Positions 28,582-41,083 of a stretch of 64,000 nucleotides of DNA are shown one piece after another. The stretch covers positions 8,060,001 through 8,124,000 of the forward strand of contig OZ005696.1 in assembly GCA_963930775.1 (NCBI GenBank), written 5' to 3'. The notes under the pieces were generated by a model. It saw only the letters and a list, made by a program, of their open reading frames with translations, was not told the origin of the DNA and did no database searches. This DNA comes from Cliona cf. orientalis (taxonomy: Eukaryota > Porifera > Demospongiae > Clionaida > Clionaidae). Every line of letters begins with the position of its first letter. Position 1 is the stretch's first letter. Position numbers and translations under genes: made by a program.

Positions 28582-29371
28582 ATGTTGTATATTTTAACCT
28601 TATACTGTAGGATGTTTAATGTCACAATCATCAGGGATAATGTGGCTAGTATACATGATCACAAAACATACTTGACTGCAAATCGTTTTCCCAGACAGAT
28701 GAAAGTTATCAACTTCCTTGCCATGCAACTTCTTTCCCAACTTATGTTGTCATTTTGTATAGGTGCAAAGGAAGCAACTGGGAGGAGCTCAAATTGTCCC
28801 TTCAAAGTCGACTACAGAGGAAGACGCACACCCAGCAGCTAGTCACAAAGTTACAGCAGTAGACCCCCAGCTGGAGTGTAGCGAATCTGATGATCTGATT
28901 GGACAGATTGCTCGGGAGTCAGACGGTGAAAAAGTTGGTGATAAGCCCACAACTGCCCCTATAGCTGAGCCTTCTCAACAAGACGGTACAGTTGAAGGCT
29001 AGGGCTCCAAAGAAGAGGGTGATGGAGAGCGGCAGAGTGGTGAGGGGAGCAAGGCAGCTGCTGGAGAGGCAGTTGAAGCACCACCACCTTCAATTTTTCA
29101 TTCTCCCTCCAAGAAGCCAAAGAGGCAACTAGCTGCATCCTTCATGAATATCACTAAAGAATAAGATTGCTGCACAAATACTAAGACACACATACACACT
29201 TGTTGCTTTTGTTCCATCTGATTTGATTTGTACACTTGCACTACACTCATGCCTGCACTCACACAAGATAGTACACTAGCTATTGAACACAGGGTTTATA
29301 ATTTGTACACTAAATATTATATAATACTACAACATTATACATACAATGTCATGTACTGTAGTTGATCATGG

Positions 29372-29421
29372 TGGGCATGCGCAGAATGTACTCGTCGCTG
29401 ACCTAATTTTGTGGGCGTGGT
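29372..29421 (+). promoter_or_regulatory. Proximal promoter of ROCO-DD gene 2
   Basis: GTGGGCATGCGCAGAATG (NRF1-like) and TGTGGGCGTGGT (GC/KLF-like box) at the same spacing upstream of the ATG as in gene 1. Immediately follows the XRN1 remnant. Confidence 0.5.
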
Positions 29422-29431
29422 ACGATTGAAA

Positions 29432-32400
29432 ATGGAGGCACAGGCAGCGGACAGACAACTTCAAGGTACATTTCTCAAACGGTGACGGTCACTGAATACA
29501 AAAGTAAATTTTCTAGTACCAGTATGTGATTTGTTCGTTTTGATCATCGCGATCATGGAGCTTCCTGCGCTAAAATTTTAATAGTAGTTGGTCAACATAT
29601 TTTTTGTCTTTCTCCTCTCCAGCTCCACCTCTCATATTAGACAACATATTTAATGTTGTGAAGAATGTACGGAGCTGGCGTACTCTGGGTAAACATATAT
29701 ATTCCTATTACTCATCTAACCTGAATGACATACAGCGACGGCATGTCTCTGATGAGGCTCGCCTTAAAGCTGTGATTGAAGACTTTCTCAGTGGTGAAGG
29801 TCGCTACAAGCAGCCATCATGGAGGGCACTAATCTGGTCTCTATACAGGGCAAATGAGACCCAGCTCGCAGATAATATCAGAAGCTATGCTGAACCAGTG
29901 CAAGGTAGATGTGGGGAGCTACTTATGCATGACAGTGATTATATATAGAGGACACATGGTGCTAGGCCTACAGATGTGCTATACTATAATACATGTATGC
30001 TAAATTTACAGTATACATAATATATTTTGATGTTTTAGAGCCCACTCTGACTGTGGAGAATGTAGTTGGAGTGATGGAGAAGGTGGCAGTGGAGAGAAGG
30101 AAGTGGGTGTGGTCTAGAGGGTATATTGTTCCAGACCCACAGCTAAAGGAGATTTATCAGAAGTATTCTACTGAGGAGCAGAGGATACATGCATGTGCAG
30201 ACACCTTTATCAACTGCCGCCCTGACTCTTCATGGACACATCTTCACGAGGGACTGTATTGGGGGAATGAGATGACTGCAGTGAGGAAAGCAAAGACTTT
30301 TATGCCACAAACTGGTAAGGGGTGTAGAGTCAGCAAATGGCTTGTTCTAAGGACTGATGCCATTACCGTAGATAATGAATTGTTTGTGGATGACGACCTT
30401 CACCACATGTTGTGTGTATGGGCCAATGAGTGATTAATGAAGTAGTAATATTTGGTAGGCTGTCATAGTATTGCTGCTTATGCTGTGGAGCCTGTGATGC
30501 GTTTAGAGTGTATTTGCCATCATAATTGGTGTTTATTTGAAGGATAGTGACTGTATATGCCTTACAGGGTTTCATTGCTACAGTCCTCGCCTCCTTAACT
30601 CCACAATTGTCATGTTTGCTCCCCCCTCGACGAAAATCCTAAATGAAACCCTGCCTTTGGTACTGTTTTTTCGAAAGCTTTGAAGTAATTGTAGGCTTTA
30701 CATAAGCCACACCTTAGCCTCCCAGTATGGCTGACACTTGCATAGTTGCCAAATTTCTGAGAAGAGAGCCCCGGACGAATAAAAATTCACATCTTGCACA
30801 TAAAATATTTGGAGCGTACCTACTTTGATTGGCCAAATCTACTGCTTTGGCGACCATGCTAATATTCCTACTAGCACACCCACTAAATGTCAAGATACAT
30901 GCATACAGACCAAAACTGGATTTGTGCAATTGAGCTGTATTCCAGGATATTCAGGCAATCCTGGACACAACTGGCCCAGGTCATAGGGCCAAATTCCAGA
31001 ATTGTCCTGGCCATAGAATTAAGAGCTAAATAGCTATGCACTTGTGCTTGTGGAGGACAATAATAGTGTAGGTATTGTTTTGCCTGTGTACTCCCTTACT
31101 CCCTCAGAGCCCACTCTGACTGTGGAGAATGTAGTTGGAGTGATGGAGAAGGTGGCAGTGGAGAGAAGGAAGGAGGCGTGGTCTAGGGGGGATATTATTC
31201 CATCCTCACAACGAGTGGAGATTTATCACACGTATTCTACTGAGGAGCAGAGGATACATGCATATGCAGACTTCTATGTCAACTGCCTCCCTCACTCTTC
31301 ATGGACACTTCTTTGCTGGGGACTGTATGGGAAGAATGAAATGACTGCAGCAAGGAAAGCAAAGACTTTCATACCACAAACTGGTGAGTGGTATAGAATC
31401 AGTAAATGGCTTGTTCTGATGACTGATTCCATTATTGTAAATCAGTCATGTAATTTTGTATGGGCTAATGAGTGATTCATGTCTCTCACATTAACTTCTA
31501 ACATAAACATAATAAGAGTAGGTATCATGGTATAATTGCTTATGCTGTGAAGCCTATAAGGGTTAGAGTGTATCGGTGTTTACTCCGGTATCACGGTACT
31601 TAAAGGATAGTGGCCATATATGCCTTTGGTACCGTTTTTTTCTTTGATGTGGGAAGGAGGCAGGGCCAAAGCTTTGTGTTATAAAATTTGTTGCATTTAT
31701 GTATGCAATTATTCCCCTCCAGAACCCACTATGACTGTTGAGAATTTACTTAGAGTGATGGAGAAGGTGACTAATGGTAGGGCTGAGGAGGTTTGGAGGA
31801 GGCTGATCGACAGGACTATATTGAAGGATATCAGTAGCAAGTGCTCCACAGAGAGGGAGCTGGTCAATACATATGCAGACATCTATGTCAACTGTGACCC
31901 TTACTCCAGCTGGGAAGGGGTTGCCCGTCTACTGTACGATGTGGAGGAGACAGCTGCAGTGGAGGAAGTACGATCCTATCTCAATCCTAGAGGTAGAGTC
32001 TCTCAGTGGGTGTGATATGTGGCTGATAATTTTCATGGGGTGATAATTTTCATTATTTTTGTGGTGGGATCGCCATATGTATACGTGCGAGTAGGAAATT
32101 TTGCCGAATTTTAATTTGGCAGTTGTAATATAGACTGCCAAACCGTCAACTTTGCCGGTTATATGTATGGTAATGATAAAGGAAATCAAGCGAGATTGAG
32201 AGCACGTATTCATTACATCACACAAACTGCACCCCTGACTTCCCATGAAAACTAACCCCCCCCCCCCCCCAAAATTACCTGCCATACGGTATAATATAGT
32301 TCCCACATTCTTTATTTTAAGAATGGAAATTAATTTTAGAACATTATCATCAGCCACAACCACCAACCATTTTTTTTGAACACATACCTTATAGAGATTC

Positions 32401-35400
32401 CAGATCTCAAGTATGATACTGATCAGAAGTTTTAAAAGGTTTTACATGAATACTGCTAGACAAAAATTTCACCAAGCCCAGCTACCTTAGTATTACAGAA
32501 ATATTTGATGGTATAATTATATTTTGCCAGTACAGTAAAGTTTAGCATGCATATATTATGTTCTAAGCAACTCACGGATAAAAATTTAGTAGTCGATGAA
32601 ATTGACAAAATTTTTCTCCTCGTGAAAATTCCTTGCCATACGATTTAAAGATTGTTGGTGCATAGCCAACCTGTACACCAACTTTTAAATTATCAGAACA
32701 TGGGTTTGACTTCAAGTTTGCAATTTGGCTCCTTATAAGCTAAGCTTCATTAAAAAATGGAAATATTGGCGGTAATTAAATTTGGCAGTTGAGCCCAAAA
32801 TCACTATTGCAAGAATATTAGCAGATTTAAATTTGGCGGTTCGGTTTGGGATCGCCATACGTATATATGCGAGTAGGAAATTTTGGTAGATTTAAATTTA
32901 GCGGTTGTAATATTGACCGCCAAATTTTCCGGCTATACGGTATTTCAGTTTTTTTGGTGGAATAGCTGTAATTTTGTGCTCTAATGTTCAATATCATATT
33001 ATAGCCATGCATGTGTAAGGTGGATTTTAAGAGTGATGGTGCACATACTCAAAATGTGATTATCGTAGTTAATCAAAATGAATACAACACATGATCCAAT
33101 TTATCGCAAGAAATTAGCATTTACGAATTCTCATAATGTTTATATGAGCAATTGACGACCTTTACCATAAAAACGTGTGTTTTTCAAAATTAATTAGTTT
33201 CTTCCATGCATTGTGGTATCATAATATTATTATATAGTTATTTTCCAAAATCAGGTTCCTTGAAAGGATATGTTGTGCTTATCAATCTAACAACTAGTAT
33301 TTAATATTCGTGCTTCCTCATACAGACCTCACACTAACCACTGAGCGTCTAGTGGAGTTGTTTGCATCAATGAGGGATAGGGATATTGATGATATGGGTG
33401 ACTACCTTGGCACTCCATCATCCAAGAGAGAGGAATTCAAGATGAACTACCAGAACCCTACCCAGAGGAAGGAGGCTTATTTGGACTACTATGTCCACAA
33501 CCATCCAGCAGCATCTTGGCCCATGATTGTTGGAGGACTTTGTTTTTGTATGCTACCCCAACAGGCTGCTATGGTTGAGAACACCTACATTCAAGGTATG
33601 CTTTTATGCTTTCGAGTCTAGGTTCAAGAATCCTCAAATTTGGTAATGGTCATCACTATTGACCTGCCATACATGTACATAGTGATGAAACATCCAAGTA
33701 CCACTGTGAATATCATGATAATTAGATGGATATTTTCACTGCGAGTAATATTGCAAAACGAATATCTACTACTTTTAGTAGCAGTCACTACTGATCAGCT
33801 CCCATACTAATGGAAGGGCGGCTCTGACAGTCCAGCCACACCGGCCATGGTCGGACCACTTTGGACCCTGCATTCGATTTTCGTACCTAACGTATTTAAT
33901 TCAAACTAAAAATATACTCACAGTTTTAGCTTTCGTGCAATTTTTTGGTAAAGGTCGTCACATTACAAGTCCAAGAACGTGAATTTATTGTGTCTTACCG
34001 TAGGTCGGGTTTTAATTGCGAGTATCTATTAATTGCGAATTGCGAGTTTTTGTACGTTTCACAATATTATTAATAGATTTGCAAACATAAACGTGCACTT
34101 ATACTACAATACGGTACGGGGTCATCTATCGCAATTATTAGATTCGCAATTTGGCCTGACTTGACTATAACGCAATTATTAAACTACACAGTTAAAACCC
34201 GTCCTATAGTATTAGATACACAGTGCATTGTATTATCATAATGTATTATATAAGTACATCTAATACTTCGATGAAATATTTAATTGGCTAGTTTACGGCC
34301 TGACCACTGAAGAAATGGCAGAGCCGCCTCAGTAATGACCTCTGTCACCTCTAGCTATCCAACAATTTGGGGTTGAAAATTATGTTACTATGGTAACTGC
34401 TACCAAAGTGCCGATAACTAATAATATTATCTCCATAGTCAGAGAGAGTCTATATAGTATGTTGTCAGGGAGTTGAGGAAGGATCTAATCCCTGCCTACT
34501 ATGATCCTATATAGTTGTAATAATAAGAGCAAAGGCATACGATGGGTGGGATACCCAGCGTTTCATCTATATAGCGACAAAAATTTGGGGTGGAAGCGTG
34601 ATAAATGAGTGGGCGTATTTAGCATGCCAAGTTCCTTGGGACGTATTTTTGGGTAATTTAAGGAAATGCTAGTGGTTTGATTTGGTGACATATTGTGATA
34701 TTATATGCCAAATTCTTAAGGGGAAAACTCCCCACAAAAAAATACCTAGGCTACTATGATACCTACCATGCTTTACTTTGTGATATTCAGCACACACTGT
34801 CAGACAACCATTACCATAATATTATACATGTAGATACTTGATCTCGGTTGTCATAGCAACATCACAAAATGAATAACATTATGGTCTAAGAGTAATTTAG
34901 CCAAACACCCATGTACTAAGTTAAAGGGGGCAGTGTATTAGCCATGCACACACAAGCAGGAATAATTATAATATTATGAGATTTTTATGGAAGGGTGAAG
35001 TGATTGCTTAGCTCCCTCACTTATCCATTGACTTAAAACTCAAACACAGTAAGTTTGTCTATCAAGGTAATCCGATCTCTTTGCATCTTAGAGATGAGCA
35101 GTAGGTTTTGACGACCTTTACCAGGTGTACACATGATCAATGAACATATAATTATGGTGATTTCGACAATGACGACTCAACCAAATTACTTACTTCTTGA
35201 AATATTTACACATATACATGCCAGTGTGTAGTGCCATGGCACTACTATTAAAAACAGCTCAGAAAACAGTTAGCTAAAAACTTATAAAATTTGGCCGAAA
35301 GCCTAGCTATGTTCAGAATATATTCTCTGTGATAGTTTGCACTTCGACCTTTCTGTTTCATAGTGCTCAAACTTTGCGTACATGCTTTGCGTGTGCATAC

Positions 35401-38400
35401 CCCAGCACCCCCTTACCTAAAATCGTGCACTGTTCGGTGACATCTACATTCTAGTTTACATATCATGATGTTCATGGCTATTCTTAAATATAAGAATTTT
35501 TCTCTCGAAGGCATCCATGTTATTAATTTCACTCTAAAAGATCCAATTGTGATTGTTTACATGTTTGTGGGTTGCTACTCACAGTATGGCTTACACACAG
35601 TACCACAAACAAACTGAGTTGAGGGGTGAACCCTAATGGCAATTAATTTAAATTATTACTGACACATAGCAAGAGCAGCTAGTTACAGTAGTTTCACAAC
35701 TGTACGGTGGTTTGTGTACAAATAACACCAGATGGGTGTAATAATGAAATCAAAACTAGATACAAGAAGTTATGTGAGTGCATGCGCGTGCATGTACATA
35801 TGGTGTGTGTGTGTGAGGGTGAGTGTGGGTTTGGGTGTGTTTACCTGGAAAGAATTATAGATGGAGAGAAAGAGGGCATAAAGACGAACCTAGAGATTGT
35901 ACCATAGAATCCCACAATTATGCCCCCTGTGCATGCTAGCATTGAGCAAAAGTGGGGAGGGGCTTATACGCAGGATCCTATCATTTCCGTGTGACAATCA
36001 TTACCGACCATCAAATGCCATGTGGGTGTGCGATCTCTGTACCGTCTCTTGCTGTTTGGTGGGCAAAACTCGACAAAGTAAGGCATAATATGACACAAAT
36101 AGCTAGTTTGTTAGTTGTGGCTACTGTCTTTACTTGGCTTATGGTCCATAATGTCTACAGTTTATAGTTAGAGAGGAGGGGGCTTATACAAGAGACAAAA
36201 CTAACTATGCAGAAAAATGCTTATGCGTGAGGGGGGGGTGTAATTATGGGATACTACGGTAATACAGTAGCATACGGCTAGCCTGGTAGCCTATTATTAC
36301 AGCTATAGCCAGATGGATACGAGTATTAGAATTAAAAAAATGTCGTGCTACTTTACAGTGAGCAAAAGAACAAGGATCAACTTTGAGGCTGCCATGAAGG
36401 ATGGAGCAGTATGGATACGAAATGGCAGCACTTTCTTCATGGGTCCTGGTGGATCTGGAAAGACCCACACACTTCTTGCTCTTCTTGAAGAAGATCCTCC
36501 AGCGATACGAGAGAGCACTGCATGTGCAAAGAAGCCCATTAGAGCAGTAGCTCAATTCAAGCTTGGAGTGAGGGGCACAGCTCACTTCATCAGAATAACC
36601 GACGACCACTATTCAGAGATGCTAGCAAATTCGGCCGAACAGTACCCCGTGAGTACTGCTCCCACTGTAGCTTCCCTACCACTTGGTACTAAAGTACCTA
36701 TCACTGCACCCTCTAGTTCATCTCTTGAGATGCCAGAAGCACCTTCAAATTCTAGTTTACCAGAAACAATACCACAAGTAGCCAAGCAGACCAGTGTTGA
36801 GGGTCCACTTCCAGTAGCTAAATTTGGTCTGAAACGAGAGCTACAGTGTCTGATGCAAGTCAAGTCGAAAACATCAGAGCAACTCCACGACAAGGATCTA
36901 ATGGATGTCAAGGATTCAGCAGGCCAGCCGATGTTTCACGAAGTCCTCCCTGCTTTTGTCACCAATACCATGTTTGGTATACTCATAGTGAAGCTTAACG
37001 AGTCCTTGGACAGCCGTCCACTAGTGGAGTACTACATCAATGGTAGCCGTATAGGAGAGCCATTCTATTCACCCTTCACAAACCTGGAGACCTTTCGCCA
37101 CTGCTTGAGGGTCTTACAGTCAACCTGCAAACCAGATACATGTCCAAAGATTATATTTGTTGGCACTCATAAGGATCTCGAACATGAGTGTCAGCACAAG
37201 GATAGGAAAGAGAAGAATCGAAAGCTTCGGGAAATCGTCCCTCCAGAGATGAAGGACAACATCATCTACAATGGGGAATCACTGCTGTTTGCTATTAATG
37301 CCAAAGCTCCTGGAAATGATGATCGTAAGATGATGGGTGATTTGAGGCTGTTGATGATCAAGGAGCTACAGAAGCTACCAAAGATGAAGATTCCACTTCG
37401 ATACTTCTCACTTGAAAATGCCTTCCAACGACTCGCAAAGTATCAACGAAAAGCTATACTGAGTATTGACGAGTGTCTGAAGGAAGCCACAGCCTACCAC
37501 TTCACAAGGGAGTCACTCGATGACGTACTACAGTACCTTCACAACCTCAAGCTCATCATGTACTACAAAGACATCCTTCCAAATGTGGTGTTTATTGATG
37601 CCCAAGTTCTCCTTGACAAGATAACCGAGCTTGTGTTGTACAGCATAGAGTTGCGAGCAAAAGCAGCTGAGGATGTGGAGTTACAAGCAAATTCTGATAG
37701 TCAGGTAGTGGTGGGTGGGAGTCTTGAGAAGTTCAAAACCTGTGGCATCGTAACTACTGAAATTTTATCAAAGTTCAGCTCCGGCTATGTCCCAGGTCTG
37801 TTTGAAGGAAAGCATCTCATTTGTCTTTTTAAGAAGCTCCTGATTGTAGCTGAAATTGGAAAAGGAAAATACCTAATGCCATGTCTTCTTGGGACAGAGA
37901 AAGTCAAGATTCTGTCTAGTTCAGTCATTCCTGCCTTTCTTTTCTACTTTGGTAAAAATGGCCCCAAGCTTGGAGTCTACTGCTTTCTCCTTACCTCTCT
38001 CATCACTGATGCCAAGTGGGAACTTCTCATGGAGGACAACAGCCCTGTCCAACTCTCACGCAACAGGGTTCGATTTGCTATTCCAGGAAACAATCCAGGA
38101 TGCATCACCATCACCGATTCCTTCTCAACATTCTTCCATATCAGCATAGAATTTCCAGAGGACATCACTGAAGAACAGGCACTCGAGGTCTGCAAGGAAG
38201 TTTGCCCATCAATTCGAGAAGAAATACTTGCTAGCATTCGTAGAGCGTCTACCAAACTAAATTACAATAATTCCATTCCAGAAGCAGCTTTTCTTTGCTC
38301 AAAGCATGATGAATCTACCGCTCTACATCCAGCAGTCATATCTAGGACTGGACTCTTGACCTGCACCACCCACCCTCGATCAATCTTCAGTGAACTGACC

Positions 38401-38751
38401 GACAAACACAAGATTTGGCTAGGAGAACCAACAGTGCTACCATCATCTTCTAGTGGTGCCTATGCTTGTGATCTTAGTATCAAGGGCCTTTCCAGGGTAC
38501 AAGAAGCAGTGTGGGATGCAAGAGCAAAGTGGTATAACATTGGTTTGAAGCTGGACATCGACCCAGGAACACTGGACACTATCAAGGGGAATAGCGATAA
38601 TATCGATGATCGATTTCGAGCCATGCTCACGACTTGGCTAAAGATGATCAACCCTAGACCAACATGGGGAGCATTAGCCAAAGCCCTTCGATCACCCACC
38701 GTTGGGTATGAACGTCTCGCTGAACGTTGTGTAATGCCTCCAAAACATTGA
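29432..38751 (+). CDS. Death-domain-array ROCO-type GTPase, gene 2
   Basis: Same plan as gene 1 but more compact. ATG exon 29432-29465 (MEAQAADRQLQ, ends phase 1), death-domain exons 29623-29904, 30039-30314, 31108-31383, 31723-31992 and 33326-33595, terminal exon 36359-38751. The predicted protein is about 1,266 residues. It lacks the extra alpha-beta pair and the orphan exons of gene 1. Every exon is open and every junction is phase 1. Convergent with DNAJC16 copy 2. Likely a cytoplasmic signalling GTPase with homotypic death-domain contacts. Function is inferred from domains only. Confidence 0.85.
29623..29904 (+). CDS. Death-domain exon alpha (gene 2)
   Basis: Phase 1-1, 282 nt, CTCTCCAG acceptor. 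NIFNVVKNVRSWRTLG and SWRALIWSLYRANETQLADN. Open. Confidence 0.82.
30039..30314 (+). CDS. Death-domain exon beta-1 (gene 2)
   Basis: Phase 1-1, 276 nt. PTLTVENVVGVMEKVAVERR, EEQRIHACADTFINC, SWTHLHEGLYWGNEM. Open. Confidence 0.82.
31108..31383 (+). CDS. Death-domain exon beta-2 (gene 2)
   Basis: Phase 1-1, 276 nt. PTLTVENVVGVMEKVAVERR, EEQRIHAYADFYVNC, SWTLLCWGLYGKNEM. Same position as beta-3 of gene 1. Confidence 0.82.
31723..31992 (+). CDS. Death-domain exon gamma (gene 2)
   Basis: Phase 1-1, 270 nt. PTMTVENLLRVMEKVTNGRA, CSTERELVNTYADIYVNC, SSWEGVARLLYDVEETAA. Open. Confidence 0.8.
31993..33325 (+). other. Repeat-rich intron of gene 2 (gamma to delta)
   Basis: Contains a TE end with a C15+ run near 32258-32273, a copy of the GCTGGATAAAA MITE family (about 32440-32645), a GGCAGTTGAGCCCAAAAT family copy (about 32750-32945, with a relative at 17115-17230 in gene 1) and a copy of the 168-bp MITE (33061-33231). 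No gene. Confidence 0.6.
33326..33595 (+). CDS. Death-domain exon delta (gene 2)
   Basis: Phase 1-1, 270 nt. LTLTTERLVELFASM, EFKMNYQNPTQRKEAYLDYY, ASWPMIVGGLCFCMLPQQAA. Open. Confidence 0.8.
33998..34209. mobile_element. 212-bp TA-flanked MITE, second copy
   Basis: Same family as 26511-26717: begins CCGTAGGTCGGGTTTTAATT, with TA at 33996-33997 and 34210-34211. The same place in gene 3 (near 61992, CTTATTAGC) is empty. Confidence 0.88.
34212..36358 (+). other. Intron before the Roc-COR exon of gene 2
   Basis: About 2.1 kb with no supported gene. The first part is shared with gene 3 (61990-62600). It also contains a GT-rich stretch near 35795-35840 and the inverted MITE 35902-36259 just before the acceptor. 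Confidence 0.6.
35902..36259. mobile_element. 358-bp TA-flanked MITE (CCATAGAATCC family, inverted copy)
   Basis: Ends CCATAGAATCCCACAATTAT and GGGATACTACGG with TA on both sides. Interior matches 16105-16487 in the opposite orientation. It ends about 100 bp before the terminal exon of gene 2. Confidence 0.82.
36359..38751 (+). CDS. Terminal exon of gene 2: Roc-like GTPase, COR-like region, death domain
   Basis: Entered in phase 1 after CTTTACAG, stop TGA, about 796 residues. P-loop GPGGSGKT, switch-like DSAGQPMFHEVL, THKD, COR-like YLHNLKLIMYYKD and C-terminal death-domain helices (TTWLKMINPRPTWGALAKAL) are all present. Compared with gene 1 it has short indels around the Ser-rich insertion and before the C-terminal death domain, all keeping frame. 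This is the pattern expected of a coding sequence under constraint. Confidence 0.86.
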
Positions 38752-39278
38752 GAAAACTAGACTTTCATAACCAAATCAAGTTGCTATTTCTCGTGCAAGT
38801 TCAAAACAATTGGTGTGTAATGTTTCGTACGTAGCTACAAAATTATTTTATATTTTCGTGAGCCTGTTTTAAATTATTAAAAAATTTCAACTCTGATGTG
38901 CGCAGGCAACAAAAATTTTCAGCTTTATGGTAGGAATCTGAAAGCTGTTTTGGTTATTATGCGAAACAGGTGCCATATGGGATAGAAAATTCCTCCCTCG
39001 AAGTTATTTAGTACTAATAAAATTTTCTTTGACATTATACCCTATGAATAAGGTGGCTACTAAAACTAGCTACATGTATATTATTATAACACAAGGGAAT
39101 TTGCGTATGACCTCTTTTAATTTTGTGGTATAAACTGGCAATATAACGTACATTGAAGGGGTGTATAAATAAAGGAACTTTATGAATACTGAAGAGTGTG
39201 AAGTTAAAAAAGGAAATAAATTTCTGGTTAATTATTGTAAAAGTAAAGAAATATTTGAGAGAATAATATAATTATACG
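38752..39278. other. Tail-to-tail intergenic region, gene 2 / DNAJC16 copy 2
   Basis: About 530 bp of AT-rich sequence homologous to 22667-23170. AATAAA near 39165 may serve gene 2. No other feature. Confidence 0.55.
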
Positions 39279-41043
39279 CTAGTGTGATGCTGTGTTCCAG
39301 TCAGGCCACTCCTTGACCCTATAGCGATGGAGAGACCCATCAAAGAATCTCTCCATCCACATTCCAAGCCGCTTGATCTGCACCAGTCGAGAGTCACTAC
39401 CATCACCTCCACTAGCACTGGAAGCAGCTGCTGCCACAGTGTCCTTATGATTAGTAGGGGCACCCTCCATTTGACCAGTACACTCTGATATTCTATCACC
39501 TTGAGATGATGGCTGTGCTTGGTTCTCTGACTGTTCTCCATCACCCTCGTTATCATCGTCAAATCCCAGGGAATTACCCAGTATCTGTCCCACGCTCCTT
39601 CTCACCCCGGCCCCCACCACAGCTCCATTTCTGTGACGACCAGCATCGAGTGTTTCTGGAAATATTGACAGCTGCTTCTTGGCCCCAATAACAGCCAGAA
39701 CAGTGACACCCTTTCCTGATAGAGTCATCTTGACACGACTGTCCCTTTCTTCATCGCTTATGTCCTCGCACCGAGAGAGAATGCTGCCCAGAATCTCGGG
39801 GTAAGCTCTGTAGCAGAGAAAGCATACTTTGATGTGTGAAGTGGTATAGCTTTCCATTGTTCTCCAGAAGCTCTGGGCCAGGGGCTTGCTGTGGGTAGAG
39901 TCATGTGTATTGAGCAGCAGTATCACTGAGAGTTGACCTTTGGGGGCAGCCAGGACCAGGTTTACGTATGTGTTGGAGTCTAGATAATGAACAGGGGCTC
40001 TCCTCCTCTGAGGGGACCCTTGCTGTGGGGGTGGAGTGCTGCGCTGCTGTCTTGGTCTGTGTCCGCCAGGGTTGTGATGTCTAGAGTGATGGTGTGACCT
40101 GTAAGATAATCATGTATGTGGGAATACACAGTCATGCAATTTATAATAATTATTGCTTATAATAATGACATACCTGTTTTGATCCTCATCTGCTGGTCCT
40201 CCAGAAATAAGTCCTAGACAACACACCAACATAGTCCCAGCAAATAGCACACCAACTGACATCAGCATTTGCCTAGATTGAAATAATATGCTAGGTAATG
40301 GTGGTCATGCAGAGCAATACGTACATGTACATAATGACATTTTTGTTAATTTCGGCTCATAACATTGTATAACTTACGGATCAAAAACAGAGATGAAGTC
40401 CATCATATCATAGTAGAACTGATACACCCTGTTCAGCTGTCGACCAAACCATCCCTATAGCAAAAAAAAACTAGTCACTAGTGTCGTTCATAACTCGTAA
40501 CTAGTCATAATTACCGGAGCTTCCTCATCCAGTAGGTGAGACACGAAGGCTGTTCTCTTCAGTTGATTTGGCATATGATTTAACAGTGTTTCAGTGTCAC
40601 CAGCTGCCCCACAGAACTGGTCATACCAGTCAAACCTGACCTGCTGGCTGGAGAGTCTCTTGAGAATGATGACCTATAATAATGGTGAATTTGTGTGTGT
40701 CTCTCACTCCCTCTCTCTTTTCCCTTTTCTCTCTCTCTCTACCTCTCATTAATTTATCATCTACAAATATCACTTACGGGTCTGGCTTTGCTTCCTTCTT
40801 CACACATTCTGAGACGGTTAGGAACTGTTCCAAACATTCTCACGAATTCCTCTTGTTTAGCAGCGTCCACATAGCCAAAACTGATGTGCTCCTTTGAATG
40901 ACTGGACATACTCAGCTCCCTGAATGCCCTTGTCACTGTATCGTTGTACTCGGTAGCAACTTTGACCAGCATCACCACACATAGTCTGCAGTAATGGACA
41001 AAACAAACCTCACTCGGACATACATACACACTCATACACACCC

Positions 41044-41083
<40 letters not shown>

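Larger units (their letters stand above)
27915..29163 (+). pseudogene. XRN1: XRN1 remnant B (exons 15-19, heavily deleted)
   Basis: Begins at a junction with the DNAJC16 J-domain exon. It then shows degraded exon 15, part of the exon-15 MITE (27941-27981), intron-17 sequence, an exon-18 copy (about 28063-28275) and a last exon (28763-29163) from which about 800 nt are deleted after GGAAGCAACTG. There is an in-frame TAG at 29000-29002 where copy A reads CAG. The C-terminal KPKRQLAASF region is still recognisable. It cannot encode XRN1. Confidence 0.88.
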